A stretch of 64,000 nt of DNA from Hyalangium versicolor (GTDB lineage: Bacteria > Myxococcota > Myxococcia > Myxococcales > Myxococcaceae): assembly GCF_020103695.1 (NCBI RefSeq), contig NZ_JAHXBF010000029.1, forward strand, positions 62,001 to 126,000, read 5' to 3'. Each line of letters begins with the position of its first letter. Positions within the stretch are counted from its first letter, which is position 1. Below, piece after piece: positions 7,830 through 16,273 of this stretch. The position numbers and the translations under genes were made by a program. The notes beneath the pieces are model-generated. The model was not told where the DNA came from, ran no database searches, and was given only the letters and a program-made list of their open reading frames with translations.

Positions 7830-8629
7830 TGACCGGAGCCCCCGTGGAAGCCCAGCCGACGACGCCCAGCGCCCCCATTCGCGTCTTCGTGGTCGAGGAC
7901 CAGACCAAGATCCTGAAGAACCAGCTGCGCCTGCTGGAGGGTCACCAGGACATCGAGATCATCGGCACCGCGCTGTCGGGCGAGGCCGCGCTCGAGGAGG
8001 TGCCCAAGACGATGCCGGACGTGCTCCTGCTGGACTTGGGGCTGCCGCGCATGAGCGGCATCGACGTGACGCGAGCGGTGAAGGCCAGCTACCCGAAGGT
8101 GGAGATCCTCATCTTCACCATCTTCGACGAGGAGGACAAAGTCCTCGAGGCGGTGAAGGCGGGAGCATCGGGCTACCTGCTCAAGGGCGCGCCGGTGGAC
8201 AAGATCATCGAGGCCATCAAGGAGGTCCGCGCGGGAGGCACGGTGATCCAGCCGAACCTGGCGCGGCGGCTGCTGCGGCACTTCCGGGTGGATCCGGACA
8301 GCACGCCAGTGCCGACGCAGCCTCCTCCGCCCTCACCCGAGGCCGCGCCAGCTCCCGAGGTTGTGGCGGCGCCCGAGCCCGCACCGGAGGCCACCGCTGA
8401 AGTGCCCGCCTCCGCGGAGGAGGCACTGGTCAAGCCGCTGTCGGATCGAGAGAAGGAGATCCTTCAGCTCATCGCGAAGGGCGTGTCGAACAGCGAGGCG
8501 GCGAAGCTGCTGAACCTGAGCAAGGCGACCATCCGCACGCACCTGGAGCACATCTACCGCAAGCTCGAGGTGACCAACCGCGTGGAGGCCGTCACCGAGG
8601 GCATCCGCAAGGGCCTCATCTCCGTGTAG
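7829..8629 (+). CDS. LuxR/NarL-type response regulator with long Pro/Ala linker
   Basis: A 266-residue regulator. The receiver domain (about 17-135) has the acidic pair VVED, phospho-acceptor Asp69 in LLLDLGLP, and the conserved Lys in YLLKGAP. The C-terminal LuxR-type helix-turn-helix covers about 200-262 (LSDREKEILQLIAKGVSN, KATIRTHLEHIYRKL). Between them is a 60-residue Pro/Ala/Glu linker, much longer than in NarL. Its ATG overlaps the kinase stop (TGATG), so the two are a cognate pair expressed together. Confidence 0.93.
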   Translation: MTGAPVEAQPTTPSAPIRVFVVEDQTKILKNQLRLLEGHQDIEIIGTALSGEAALEEVPKTMPDVLLLDLGLPRMSGIDVTRAVKASYPKVEILIFTIFDEEDKVLEAVKAGASGYLLKGAPVDKIIEAIKEVRAGGTVIQPNLARRLLRHFRVDPDSTPVPTQPPPPSPEAAPAPEVVAAPEPAPEATAEVPASAEEALVKPLSDREKEILQLIAKGVSNSEAAKLLNLSKATIRTHLEHIYRKLEVTNRVEAVTEGIRKGLISV

Positions 8630-8665
8630 GAGCGAGCTCGCAACAAGCAGTCAGGAGAGGGCCTC

Positions 8666-10612
8666 ATGAAGGAGCTGGGGTTCGACGACATCCTGCCGCA
8701 CCTCGCCAGCGCGTACCGGCGGGGGATCCTGGTGCCATTCATCGGCTCGGGAATGAGCGTGCCCACGTGCACGGGGTGGCTGCGCTTCCTCTTGAACCTC
8801 TCCAAGGAAGCGGGAGTGAAGGTTCCCCAACGGGCGAAGGACGAAAAACCGAACCCTCCGCTGGAGTCCGCGGACTACTACCGGCTGGCGGACAAGGCGG
8901 TGGTCGGCCTGTCGTCATACGGTACGGAGAAGCGCATCCGGGCGTACCGCAAGGCGCTGAACAACGAGGGCAAGCACGAGGGGCACTGGATCATCCCGCA
9001 TCAGACGGAGGCGCTAGCGCGGTGCTCCTGGCCGCTCGTGCTGACCACGAACTACGACGATCTCTTCATCGCCAGCCGCATGAAGCAGTCCAGCCCTGGC
9101 GAGATGGCGGGCAAGAGCCGGACGGGCTCGGCCGCCAGACTCCAGGAAGAGCAGCTCGACGAGACGGATATCCCCGAGGTGCTTGGGCGCAGTGTCGAGG
9201 ATTGCCATCAGGTCGTCCGCTCGCTGGACTCGCCGACGCGGCCCATCCTCTGGGCGCTGCAGGGCTTCGTGGGAGGACAGGCGGCACCACTCTCCCAGTT
9301 GGAGGAGCATGGCGTCCTCGACAAACCCCGGCGGCTCGCACTCGCCAGCCAGATGGTGGTGGGCCACCAGCAGTACCAGCATGCCATCAACGCCCACGCC
9401 CACTTCCGGCGCGCCTTTGCCGAGGTCCTCTCTCGGCGCTCGTTGCTCTTTCTGGGCTCGGGGATCCTCGAGGACTACCTGGTCAACCTGTTCGGAGAGA
9501 TCTCCCACCACTACGGGCCCGGCCCCCATCCTCACTTCGCGCTGTTCATCCGGTCGAAGGAGCAGACGCTCGATATCCAGTTCCTCCAGAAGCGGTTGGG
9601 CATCGTCCCCATCTTCTACGAGGACCACGGGGATTTGCCGCAGATGCTTGGCCGACTGACCGACGCGGTCTGGCATCCCAGGAGCCCTGCCCCTCCCAAA
9701 GCCTCCAGGCCCGTGGCATGGATGCCGGATGAGCTGGGTTTCAGCCTCTCAGATGGCCTGCAGCAACCGGAGGGATCCTCTCGGAGACTGCGGCTCCGGT
9801 ACGCGCCGCTGAAGCCTCCCACTGCGGGCAACGGCGAGTGCGTCATCCTCAGCGTTGGCCGGAGGCCTGACAACGTCCCCATCCATGGCAGCCAGGCACG
9901 GGACTTCCTGGATTCGGCACACCGCCAGAGGCTCATCAGGGACACCGGGGCACACCGGTGGAAGGCGTTCGGCAAAGAGGAGCATTCGTACGCCTTCCGT
10001 TTCGCCAAGGCCCCCATTTTCGCCGTGGCCGCACGTATCCCCAGCAAGAGCAAGACGCTTCGCCGCCGGCGCAACGAGCCGGAAGATGAGCGGAGGCTCG
10101 ACGTCATCGAGTCCGCCGTGGCCACGGCCCTGCGCGCGGCGGACCGAGCGGGGTTCCGTCACGTGTGCATCGGCCCGGTGGCCTCGGGCAAGTTCCGGCT
10201 GTGGGATCCCATCCACCCGTTCGTCCAGACGCTGGCGGGCATCCGCAGGTTCTTCGACGAGGATGAGGATCCGGGTATCCAGCTCATCGACCTCCACGTC
10301 TTCGCCCCATCGGTGTGGCTGGCCATCGTGGCGGGCAAGGTCCCCGTGATGGAGATCCTCTCGTCCAAGGTGATGAAGATCCGGGTCAACGTCCGGGATC
10401 CCAGTGGGGACTCAGAGACCTTCGCAGTCACGTCGTCCAGCCCGACTCACGTAGGGCAGCTCGAGGAACTCTGTGGGCTGGTGCCGGACCGCTGGAGCGC
10501 GGAAGTCCTCCCCCTGATGAGCCTGGAAGGCTCGTCAACGGAGGATGATCTGCTGATCACCCCCACCTCCCGTGTGGTGCTGACGCCTCGGAAGCGCGGT
10601 CGCACCTCCTGA
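8666..10612 (+). CDS. SIR2-domain protein with long C-terminal extension, possible stand-alone defence protein
   Basis: A 648-residue cytosolic protein. The N-terminal half is a SIR2_2-type domain: FIGSGMS (25-31) for NAD binding, LTTNYDDLF with Asn128 and Asp130, and LLFLGSGILEDYL later, the usual GxSxxD element. The position where SIR2 enzymes carry the catalytic His (in lHG) reads WALQGFVG, so the His looks replaced by Gln. Residues about 380-560 hold an alpha/beta region weakly like a macro or nucleotide-binding fold (FRHVCIGPVASGKFRLW). The last 85 are beta-rich. SIR2 domains with large C-terminal parts commonly act as NAD-consuming antiphage effectors. It starts 36 bp after the response regulator and has no obvious partner gene. 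Confidence 0.75.
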   Translation: MKELGFDDILPHLASAYRRGILVPFIGSGMSVPTCTGWLRFLLNLSKEAGVKVPQRAKDEKPNPPLESADYYRLADKAVVGLSSYGTEKRIRAYRKALNNEGKHEGHWIIPHQTEALARCSWPLVLTTNYDDLFIASRMKQSSPGEMAGKSRTGSAARLQEEQLDETDIPEVLGRSVEDCHQVVRSLDSPTRPILWALQGFVGGQAAPLSQLEEHGVLDKPRRLALASQMVVGHQQYQHAINAHAHFRRAFAEVLSRRSLLFLGSGILEDYLVNLFGEISHHYGPGPHPHFALFIRSKEQTLDIQFLQKRLGIVPIFYEDHGDLPQMLGRLTDAVWHPRSPAPPKASRPVAWMPDELGFSLSDGLQQPEGSSRRLRLRYAPLKPPTAGNGECVILSVGRRPDNVPIHGSQARDFLDSAHRQRLIRDTGAHRWKAFGKEEHSYAFRFAKAPIFAVAARIPSKSKTLRRRRNEPEDERRLDVIESAVATALRAADRAGFRHVCIGPVASGKFRLWDPIHPFVQTLAGIRRFFDEDEDPGIQLIDLHVFAPSVWLAIVAGKVPVMEILSSKVMKIRVNVRDPSGDSETFAVTSSSPTHVGQLEELCGLVPDRWSAEVLPLMSLEGSSTEDDLLITPTSRVVLTPRKRGRTS

Positions 10613-10634
10613 GCCACGTCTCCCACCGAAAAGG

Positions 10635-10869
10635 CCCCCCTTCCGGGCGAGACCGGCCCCCTCCGGTCTGGCTGTCGTACCAGTTCGGAACAGCTTCGGC
10701 CGACAGGGGTAGTCCGAGGAGGAGCCCCCTTCCGGGCGAGACCAGTACCGACTGGTATGACAGGCATACCGGTTCGGAACAGGTCCGGCCGACAGGCACC
10801 TCCTGCCGACTGGAGCCGGCACCAGGTGGTGTGGCTGTCGTACCAGTTCGGACCAAGTTCGGCCGACAG
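10635..10869. repeat. Cluster of three REP-like palindromic repeats
   Basis: The gap 10613-10969 holds no gene. Two copies of a 35-bp element (10672-10706 and 10835-10869) share 32 of 35 bases and run from CTGTCGTACCAGTTCGGA to TTCGGCCGACAG, with inverted ends CTGTCG/CGACAG. A diverged third copy (10758-10795) contains GCATACCGGTTCGGAACAGG and ends GGCCGACAG. Two copies are preceded by the same 19-bp block CCCCCTTCCGGGCGAGACC (from 10636 and 10725), so the unit of duplication is about 75-90 bp. A relative of the element lies at 36203-36272. This looks like a REP/BIME-type dispersed repeat. Confidence 0.75.
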
Positions 10870-10933
10870 GGGGCAAGGAGACGGCTACGAGCCTCTGTAC
10901 CAGTTCCTTAAGATGCCGAAGGGCAGAACCTGA

Positions 10934-10957
10934 GAGGGACACCGCACGATGTCCCTC
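10934..10957 (-). terminator. Hairpin after the repeat-rich lipoprotein gene
   Basis: An 8-bp perfect stem GAGGGACA/TGTCCCTC with an 8-nt loop, 12 bp past the stop of the large lipoprotein gene. No T-tract follows, so it is a weak terminator or an mRNA-stabilising hairpin. Confidence 0.4.
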
Positions 10958-10969
10958 CCAGGAACGAGA

Positions 10970-13900
10970 CTACGGGTTGGCAACGCCCAGAGAGCTGGCG
11001 CCCACTGCCCAGTCCGCCGCCATGTTGGTGTCGGTCGCGGACACCCGGCGCACGGTGGGGGTCGTACGAGAGTTGCCAACGCCCTCCCAGACGGCGGAGA
11101 TTGCCGTCGCCGCGGCGTTGGTCGAGCAAGGCGAACCGTTGCAGTCGGCGGGCAGCCACTGACCCTCGGCCTGCAGAGACTGAAGCTCCGTGAAGAAGGT
11201 CGCCGGCAGCGAACCACTCGTGCGGGAGAACGAGACACCGTCCTGGGTGACACCCTGAGCGTTCTTCACCCGGAGGATGCGCGCCGAGTAGGTGATGTTG
11301 TTCGCAGTGCCGTGGAAGTCCCACGCGTTGTCGTAATTGTTGGCGTAGGTCCCCGCAGGGTACTGGTTCTTGCTGGTCGTCTCCGAGCCAGGTGCGTCCG
11401 TGACGCCGGTGTCGGGGGTGAAGTGCACGACGATGACGTCACCGGTAGCCACCACCACGGAGGGGAGCGTGGCGAACACGGTCTGATCCTGCAGGATGGT
11501 GAAGTTGGCGACGGTGCCGCCCTGCACCACGAACAGCTCGACCAGGTCCCGGCTGCTGGAGATGTTGGGAGCCACCTCGGAGATGCGCAGCGTCGCGGGA
11601 GACACATAACCGGTGAAGGTGGCGGTGTTCGCCGTTGAGCTCACGGCGGTCCCCAGGGTATCCGTGACGCTCGTGTTCACCGTGACAGTGTAGGACTGGC
11701 TGCTGGTCTGGGTGCCCGTGGTCACCACCACCTCGCGATCCTGAACCGAGGCCGCCGAGGCACTCAGCCCTCCCGAGAAGGTGAACTGGCTGCCGTTGGC
11801 CTGCACGCTGGCCGGAGCAATGCGCCGGTCGAACTGGACCGCGACGCTCGTGGCGCTTCGAGCGACCGCCGACACCACCTTGGGCGCCGGGCAGGCCAGG
11901 ACGGTGATGTCCTCGAGCTTCCACCCGGAGGCCTGGGCGACCGCGCTGGTGCGCCAGAGCGGAGCATTGGCCGTGACGCTGCAGTCCTTGGCCACATCGA
12001 GCTGATCCTGCAGCAGCGTGGGCAGACGCAACTGGAGGTTGGTGCCCGAGGGCGTGCCGACCGTGGTGAGGCTGGAGGCGACATAGCCGGCCGAGGGAGA
12101 GGAGAAGGCGGTGCTCAGGGTGCCGCTGATGGAGATGAGCTCGCTCTCGTAGTTGGCCAAGGAGGCTGGCACATCCACCGTGCTCACATCCGCGCTGAGG
12201 GGAGAGACCGACTCGCCACTGCCCGAGCGAGAGTAACCGGAGATCGCCGTCACGTGGACCATGCTGGACACCGTGGTCTTCTGGGTCGCCGTCAGCGACA
12301 CGCGATCACCCGCAGTGGGAACAGGAGTGAGCGTGGAGGGATCCACCGCGATGAAAACGGCAGGTCCGGGCTGCTCGGCCTGGAGGAAGAAGCCGGCCGC
12401 GTCCGAGCCGACCGCCGGCTTGACGTAGGTGACGAGCGCCGCCGCGATGGGCAGGTTCACCGTGCCATTGGTCGCCGAGCGCACCGCACCGATCTGGACG
12501 GAGGTGCTCGCGGGAGTGGTTCCGATGAAGTACTGCTGGCTCTTCACGGCCTCGGCATTGCCGACCAGGTCCACGGAGAAGAACTTCAGCAGGGTGTTGG
12601 CGGAGATGGTCAGCGGCGCCGTGTACACCGAGGAGCCTGTGCTCGGGGTGCTGCCATCCACCGTGTAGTACGTGGCCGCGCAGCCGGAGCCCGAACCATC
12701 GGAGCAGGACAGCGTGACCGTCTGGGCCGTCGAATAGAGACCGCCCACAGGGCTGGCCGAGGTCGTCGGCGCACCGGAGTCGATGACGTACGTCTCGGTG
12801 CGCACCGCGCTGGTGTTGCCCGCATTGTCCCTGCCGATGAACTTCAATGACCTGCTCGTCGCGATCGTGATCGGCGTGGAGTACAGAGTCGAGGACGCTG
12901 TCGGCGTACTGCCATCCGTGGTGTAGCGGATCCAGAGGCACCCGGTGCCTGAACCGTCATCGCAGGTCAGCGTGACGCTTCGAGAGCTGGGGTAGGCCCC
13001 ACCCGCCGGGCTGGCCGTCACGGTCGGAGCCACCGTATCAACCACGTACGTCTCGGTACGCACGGCGCTGGTGTTGCCCGCGTTATCGATGCCGATGAAC
13101 TTCAGCGTCGTGTTCGCCGTGATCGAAATAGGCGCGGAGTACACAGCCGAAGACACCGTCGGGGTGCTGCCGTCCGTGGTGTAGTAAATCGAGGCGCAGC
13201 CACTGCCGGAACCGTCGTTGCACGTCAGCGTGACGCTCTGCGCACTGGTGTACGTCCCACCCGCCGGGCTGGCCGTCACAGTGGGCGCCGCCGTGTCGAT
13301 CACGTATGTCTCCGTCCCCACCGCGCTGGTGTTGCCCGCGTTGTCGCTGGCGACGAATTTCAGCGTCGTGTTCGCCGTGATCGCGATCGGCGCCGAGTAC
13401 GTCGGAGAGGACGCCGTCGGGGAGCTACCGTCCGTGGTGTAGTGAATCGAGGAGCACCCACTGCCGGACCCATCGGCGCAGGTCAGGGTCACGCTCTGCG
13501 CGCTGTTGTACGTCCCACCCGAAGGGCTGGCCGTCACGCTCGGAGCCGCCATGTCGATCACGTACGTCTCGGTGCTCACCGCGCTGGTATTGTTCGCGTT
13601 GTCGTTGGCGATGAACTTCAGCGTCGTGTTCGCCGTGATCGCGATCGGTGAGGAGTACGTCAAGGAAGACGCCGTCGGAGTGCTGCCATCCGTGGTGTAT
13701 CGAATCGAGAAGCACCCGCTGCCCGACCCGTCATCGCACGTGAGCGTCACGCTCTGCGCGCTGTTGTAAGTCCCACCGGCGGGACTGGCCACCACAGTGG
13801 GGGGCGTCGCGTCGATGGTGATGACGTACGTCTCCGTGCTGACGGCGCTGATGTTGCCCGCGTTGTCGATACCGATGAACTTCAGTGTCGTGTTCACCGT

Positions 13901-15526
13901 GATGAAGATCGGCCCCGAGTAGACCAACGAGGAAGCCGTCGGGGTGCTGCCATCCGTGGTGTAGCGAATCGAGGCGCACCCGCTCCCCGAGCCGTCATCA
14001 CACGACAGGTCGACAGTCTGCACGCTGTTATACGTGCCACCCACGGGGCTCGCCGCAACCGAGGGAGCCGCCGTGTCGAGATTGATCACGTACGTCTCGG
14101 TGCGCACCGCACTGGTGTTGCCCGCGTTGTCGATGCCGATGAACTTCAGCGTCGTGTTCGCCGTGATCGCGATCGGCGCTGCATAAGCCGCTGAGGAAGC
14201 CGTCGGGGTGCTGCCATCCGTGGTGTAGCGGATGGACGCGCACCCACTGCCCGACCCATCGTCGCACGTGAGAATGACGTTCAGCGTGCTCGTGTAGGTC
14301 CCTCCCGTGGGACTGGCCGCCACCATCGGTGCCGCTGTATCGACGTTGATGACGTACGTCTCGGTGCGCACCGCGCTGGTGTTGCCTGCGTTGTCGATAC
14401 CAATGAACTTCAGCGTCGTGTTCGCCGTGATCGAGATCGGCGCAGCATAGGCCGCGGAAGAAGCTGTCGGGGTGCTGCCATCCGTGGTGTATCGAATCGA
14501 GGCGCACCCACTGCCCGACCCGTCGTCACAGGTGAGCGTGACGCTCTGCACGCTCGTGTAAGTCCCTCCCACGGGATTGGCCGCCACCGTCGGTGCCGCT
14601 GTATCAACGTTGATGTTGATGACGTACGTCTCGGTGCGCACCGCGCTGGTGTTACCCGCGTTGTCGATACCGATGAACTTCAGCGTCGTGTTCGCTGAGA
14701 TCGAGATCGGCGCAGCATAGGCCGCGGAGGAAGCCGTCGGGGTGCTGCCATCCGTGGTGTAGCGGATGGACGCGCACCCACTGCCCGACCCGTCGTCACA
14801 GGTGAGCGTGACGCTCTGCACGCTCGTGTAAGTCCCTCCCACGGGACTGGCCACCACCGTCGGTGCCGCCGTATCGACGTTATCGACGTTGATGACGTAC
14901 GTCTCGGTGCTGACCGCACTGGTGTTGCCGGCGTTGTCGATGCCGATGAACTTCAGCGTCGTGTTCGCCGTGATCGCGATCGGGGACGAGTAAGCAGCGG
15001 AAGCCGCCGTCGGCGCACTGCCGTCCGTGGTGTAGCGAACCGAGGCGCACCCGCTGCCCGCTCCGTCATCACACGTGAGCGTGACCATCTGAGACGAGGT
15101 GTAGGTCCCCCCCACCGGCGAGGCGCTCACGACCGGAGCCGTCGTATCGGTGGGAGTGGTGGTGAAGGTATAGACCTCCGTCTTCACCGACTCCGTGTTC
15201 CCAGCCCCATCCACCGAGAAGAACTTGAGTGTGGTGGTGGCCGCGATGGCAATCGGGGCGCTGTATCGCGGGGAACTCTGCGTGGGAGCCGAGCCATCGG
15301 TGGTGTAGTGCGTCGCCGAGCACCCGCTCCCTCCCTGATCCGTACACGTCAGCGCCACGGAGATCGCGGAGGTAAATGAGCCTCCGGCCGGCTGCGCCTG
15401 GGTCGTTGGTGCCGTGGTATCGCCTTCGGGAGGAGGAGGTTTCGGATCACCTCCACACGCGCTGAACACCTGCACGAAGAGCAACGCCACGACGAACCGG
15501 AAAGACCCTGCAGGCCTCAACGCCAT
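10970..15526 (-). CDS. Giant lipoprotein with eleven chitobiase-C-type repeats and a C-terminal lamin-tail-like domain
   Basis: A 1518-residue surface lipoprotein. The signal peptide ends in lipobox VFSAC (Cys24). Residues about 35-960 are eleven tandem repeats of about 80 residues, each with GGTYTSAQSVTLTC, YTTDGSTPT, ITANTTLKFI and DNAGNTSAV. This is the chitobiase/hexosaminidase C-terminal repeat, an immunoglobulin-like fold. Each repeat carries two Cys that probably form a disulfide. Beyond about 980 come an Ig-like region and, near residue 1300, a lamin-tail-like domain (LRISEVAPNISSSRDLVELFV). No catalytic domain is evident, so adhesion or a stalk role is likely. Adjacent repeats are near identical in DNA, which favours copy-number change. 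Confidence 0.9.
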   Translation of the reverse strand: MALRPAGSFRFVVALLFVQVFSACGGDPKPPPPEGDTTAPTTQAQPAGGSFTSAISVALTCTDQGGSGCSATHYTTDGSAPTQSSPRYSAPIAIAATTTLKFFSVDGAGNTESVKTEVYTFTTTPTDTTAPVVSASPVGGTYTSSQMVTLTCDDGAGSGCASVRYTTDGSAPTAASAAYSSPIAITANTTLKFIGIDNAGNTSAVSTETYVINVDNVDTAAPTVVASPVGGTYTSVQSVTLTCDDGSGSGCASIRYTTDGSTPTASSAAYAAPISISANTTLKFIGIDNAGNTSAVRTETYVININVDTAAPTVAANPVGGTYTSVQSVTLTCDDGSGSGCASIRYTTDGSTPTASSAAYAAPISITANTTLKFIGIDNAGNTSAVRTETYVINVDTAAPMVAASPTGGTYTSTLNVILTCDDGSGSGCASIRYTTDGSTPTASSAAYAAPIAITANTTLKFIGIDNAGNTSAVRTETYVINLDTAAPSVAASPVGGTYNSVQTVDLSCDDGSGSGCASIRYTTDGSTPTASSLVYSGPIFITVNTTLKFIGIDNAGNISAVSTETYVITIDATPPTVVASPAGGTYNSAQSVTLTCDDGSGSGCFSIRYTTDGSTPTASSLTYSSPIAITANTTLKFIANDNANNTSAVSTETYVIDMAAPSVTASPSGGTYNSAQSVTLTCADGSGSGCSSIHYTTDGSSPTASSPTYSAPIAITANTTLKFVASDNAGNTSAVGTETYVIDTAAPTVTASPAGGTYTSAQSVTLTCNDGSGSGCASIYYTTDGSTPTVSSAVYSAPISITANTTLKFIGIDNAGNTSAVRTETYVVDTVAPTVTASPAGGAYPSSRSVTLTCDDGSGTGCLWIRYTTDGSTPTASSTLYSTPITIATSRSLKFIGRDNAGNTSAVRTETYVIDSGAPTTSASPVGGLYSTAQTVTLSCSDGSGSGCAATYYTVDGSTPSTGSSVYTAPLTISANTLLKFFSVDLVGNAEAVKSQQYFIGTTPASTSVQIGAVRSATNGTVNLPIAAALVTYVKPAVGSDAAGFFLQAEQPGPAVFIAVDPSTLTPVPTAGDRVSLTATQKTTVSSMVHVTAISGYSRSGSGESVSPLSADVSTVDVPASLANYESELISISGTLSTAFSSPSAGYVASSLTTVGTPSGTNLQLRLPTLLQDQLDVAKDCSVTANAPLWRTSAVAQASGWKLEDITVLACPAPKVVSAVARSATSVAVQFDRRIAPASVQANGSQFTFSGGLSASAASVQDREVVVTTGTQTSSQSYTVTVNTSVTDTLGTAVSSTANTATFTGYVSPATLRISEVAPNISSSRDLVELFVVQGGTVANFTILQDQTVFATLPSVVVATGDVIVVHFTPDTGVTDAPGSETTSKNQYPAGTYANNYDNAWDFHGTANNITYSARILRVKNAQGVTQDGVSFSRTSGSLPATFFTELQSLQAEGQWLPADCNGSPCSTNAAATAISAVWEGVGNSRTTPTVRRVSATDTNMAADWAVGASSLGVANP

Positions 15527-15697
15527 TCACGACTCCCAGAGCAAAAAAGGGTCATGAGCGTTGCACTCACAGCGGAGTGTCGACAAGCGACCAATAGTAC
15601 ATTCACCTCCGCCGCGCCGGGTTTCACCGAATTGCCATAAAACAAATTATTCCGTGAATTGATCCACGCGGATGGGTGCCACAACAGGCAGTCCCCC

Positions 15698-16225
15698 CTA
15701 TTGGGCGGTGAGCCGCTCCAGCGTGCGCTGGGCTCCCATGGCCCGCGCGTAGTCGATCGCCGTGCGTCCCCCTTCATCCTGGCGCTCCGCCACCGCGCCG
15801 CGCGAGAGCAGCAACTCGAGCACCTCCAACCTGTCGAACATGGCCGCGAACATGAGCGCCGTCTTGCCATCCGGCCCCGCGTTGTCGACCTGGGCGCCGT
15901 GGTCCAGCAGGAGGCGCGCAATCGCGACATCTCCCTTGAAGGCCGCGCCCGCCAGCGGCATCTGCCCGCGATCATTGGGGCGCTCCGGATCGGCCTTCTT
16001 CTCGAGCAGGAGCCGCGTGGCCTCGACACGGCCCAGGTAGCTCGTCAGCATCAGCAGCGTGTCTCCCCGCTCGTTGCAGAGATTGACGGGGACGCCGGCC
16101 TCCAGCAGCCAGGCCAGCCGGTCCGTCTCCCCTACCCTCGCGCAATTGAACGCCGCCTGGGCCAGCGCCGTCACTTGGGGGTCCAGCTCCATCTCCTGCG
16201 AATCCTGGGTACGTGTCGTCTTCAT
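15698..16225 (-). CDS. Ankyrin-repeat protein (AnkB-like)
   Basis: A 175-residue protein made of about four ankyrin repeats (for example NERGDTLLMLTSYLGRVEAT, GQMPLAGAAFKGDVAIARLL, GKTALMFAAMFDRLEVLELL) with no signal peptide. It follows the catalase gene by 48 bp on the same strand. The pairing recalls the Pseudomonas katB-ankB operon, where the ankyrin protein supports catalase activity, and the same role is inferred here. The ATG at 16225 is the natural start. Confidence 0.88.
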   Translation of the reverse strand: MKTTRTQDSQEMELDPQVTALAQAAFNCARVGETDRLAWLLEAGVPVNLCNERGDTLLMLTSYLGRVEATRLLLEKKADPERPNDRGQMPLAGAAFKGDVAIARLLLDHGAQVDNAGPDGKTALMFAAMFDRLEVLELLLSRGAVAERQDEGGRTAIDYARAMGAQRTLERLTAQ

Positions 16226-16273
16226 GAGAAGTCCTCGGTTCGAGAATGGGAAGTTGCCAGCGGGGAGACAGGC

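Noticed and set aside
10635..10869. CRISPR array
   Set aside because: Only three unequal copies with irregular spacing, inverted ends, a further relative 25 kb away, and no cas genes.
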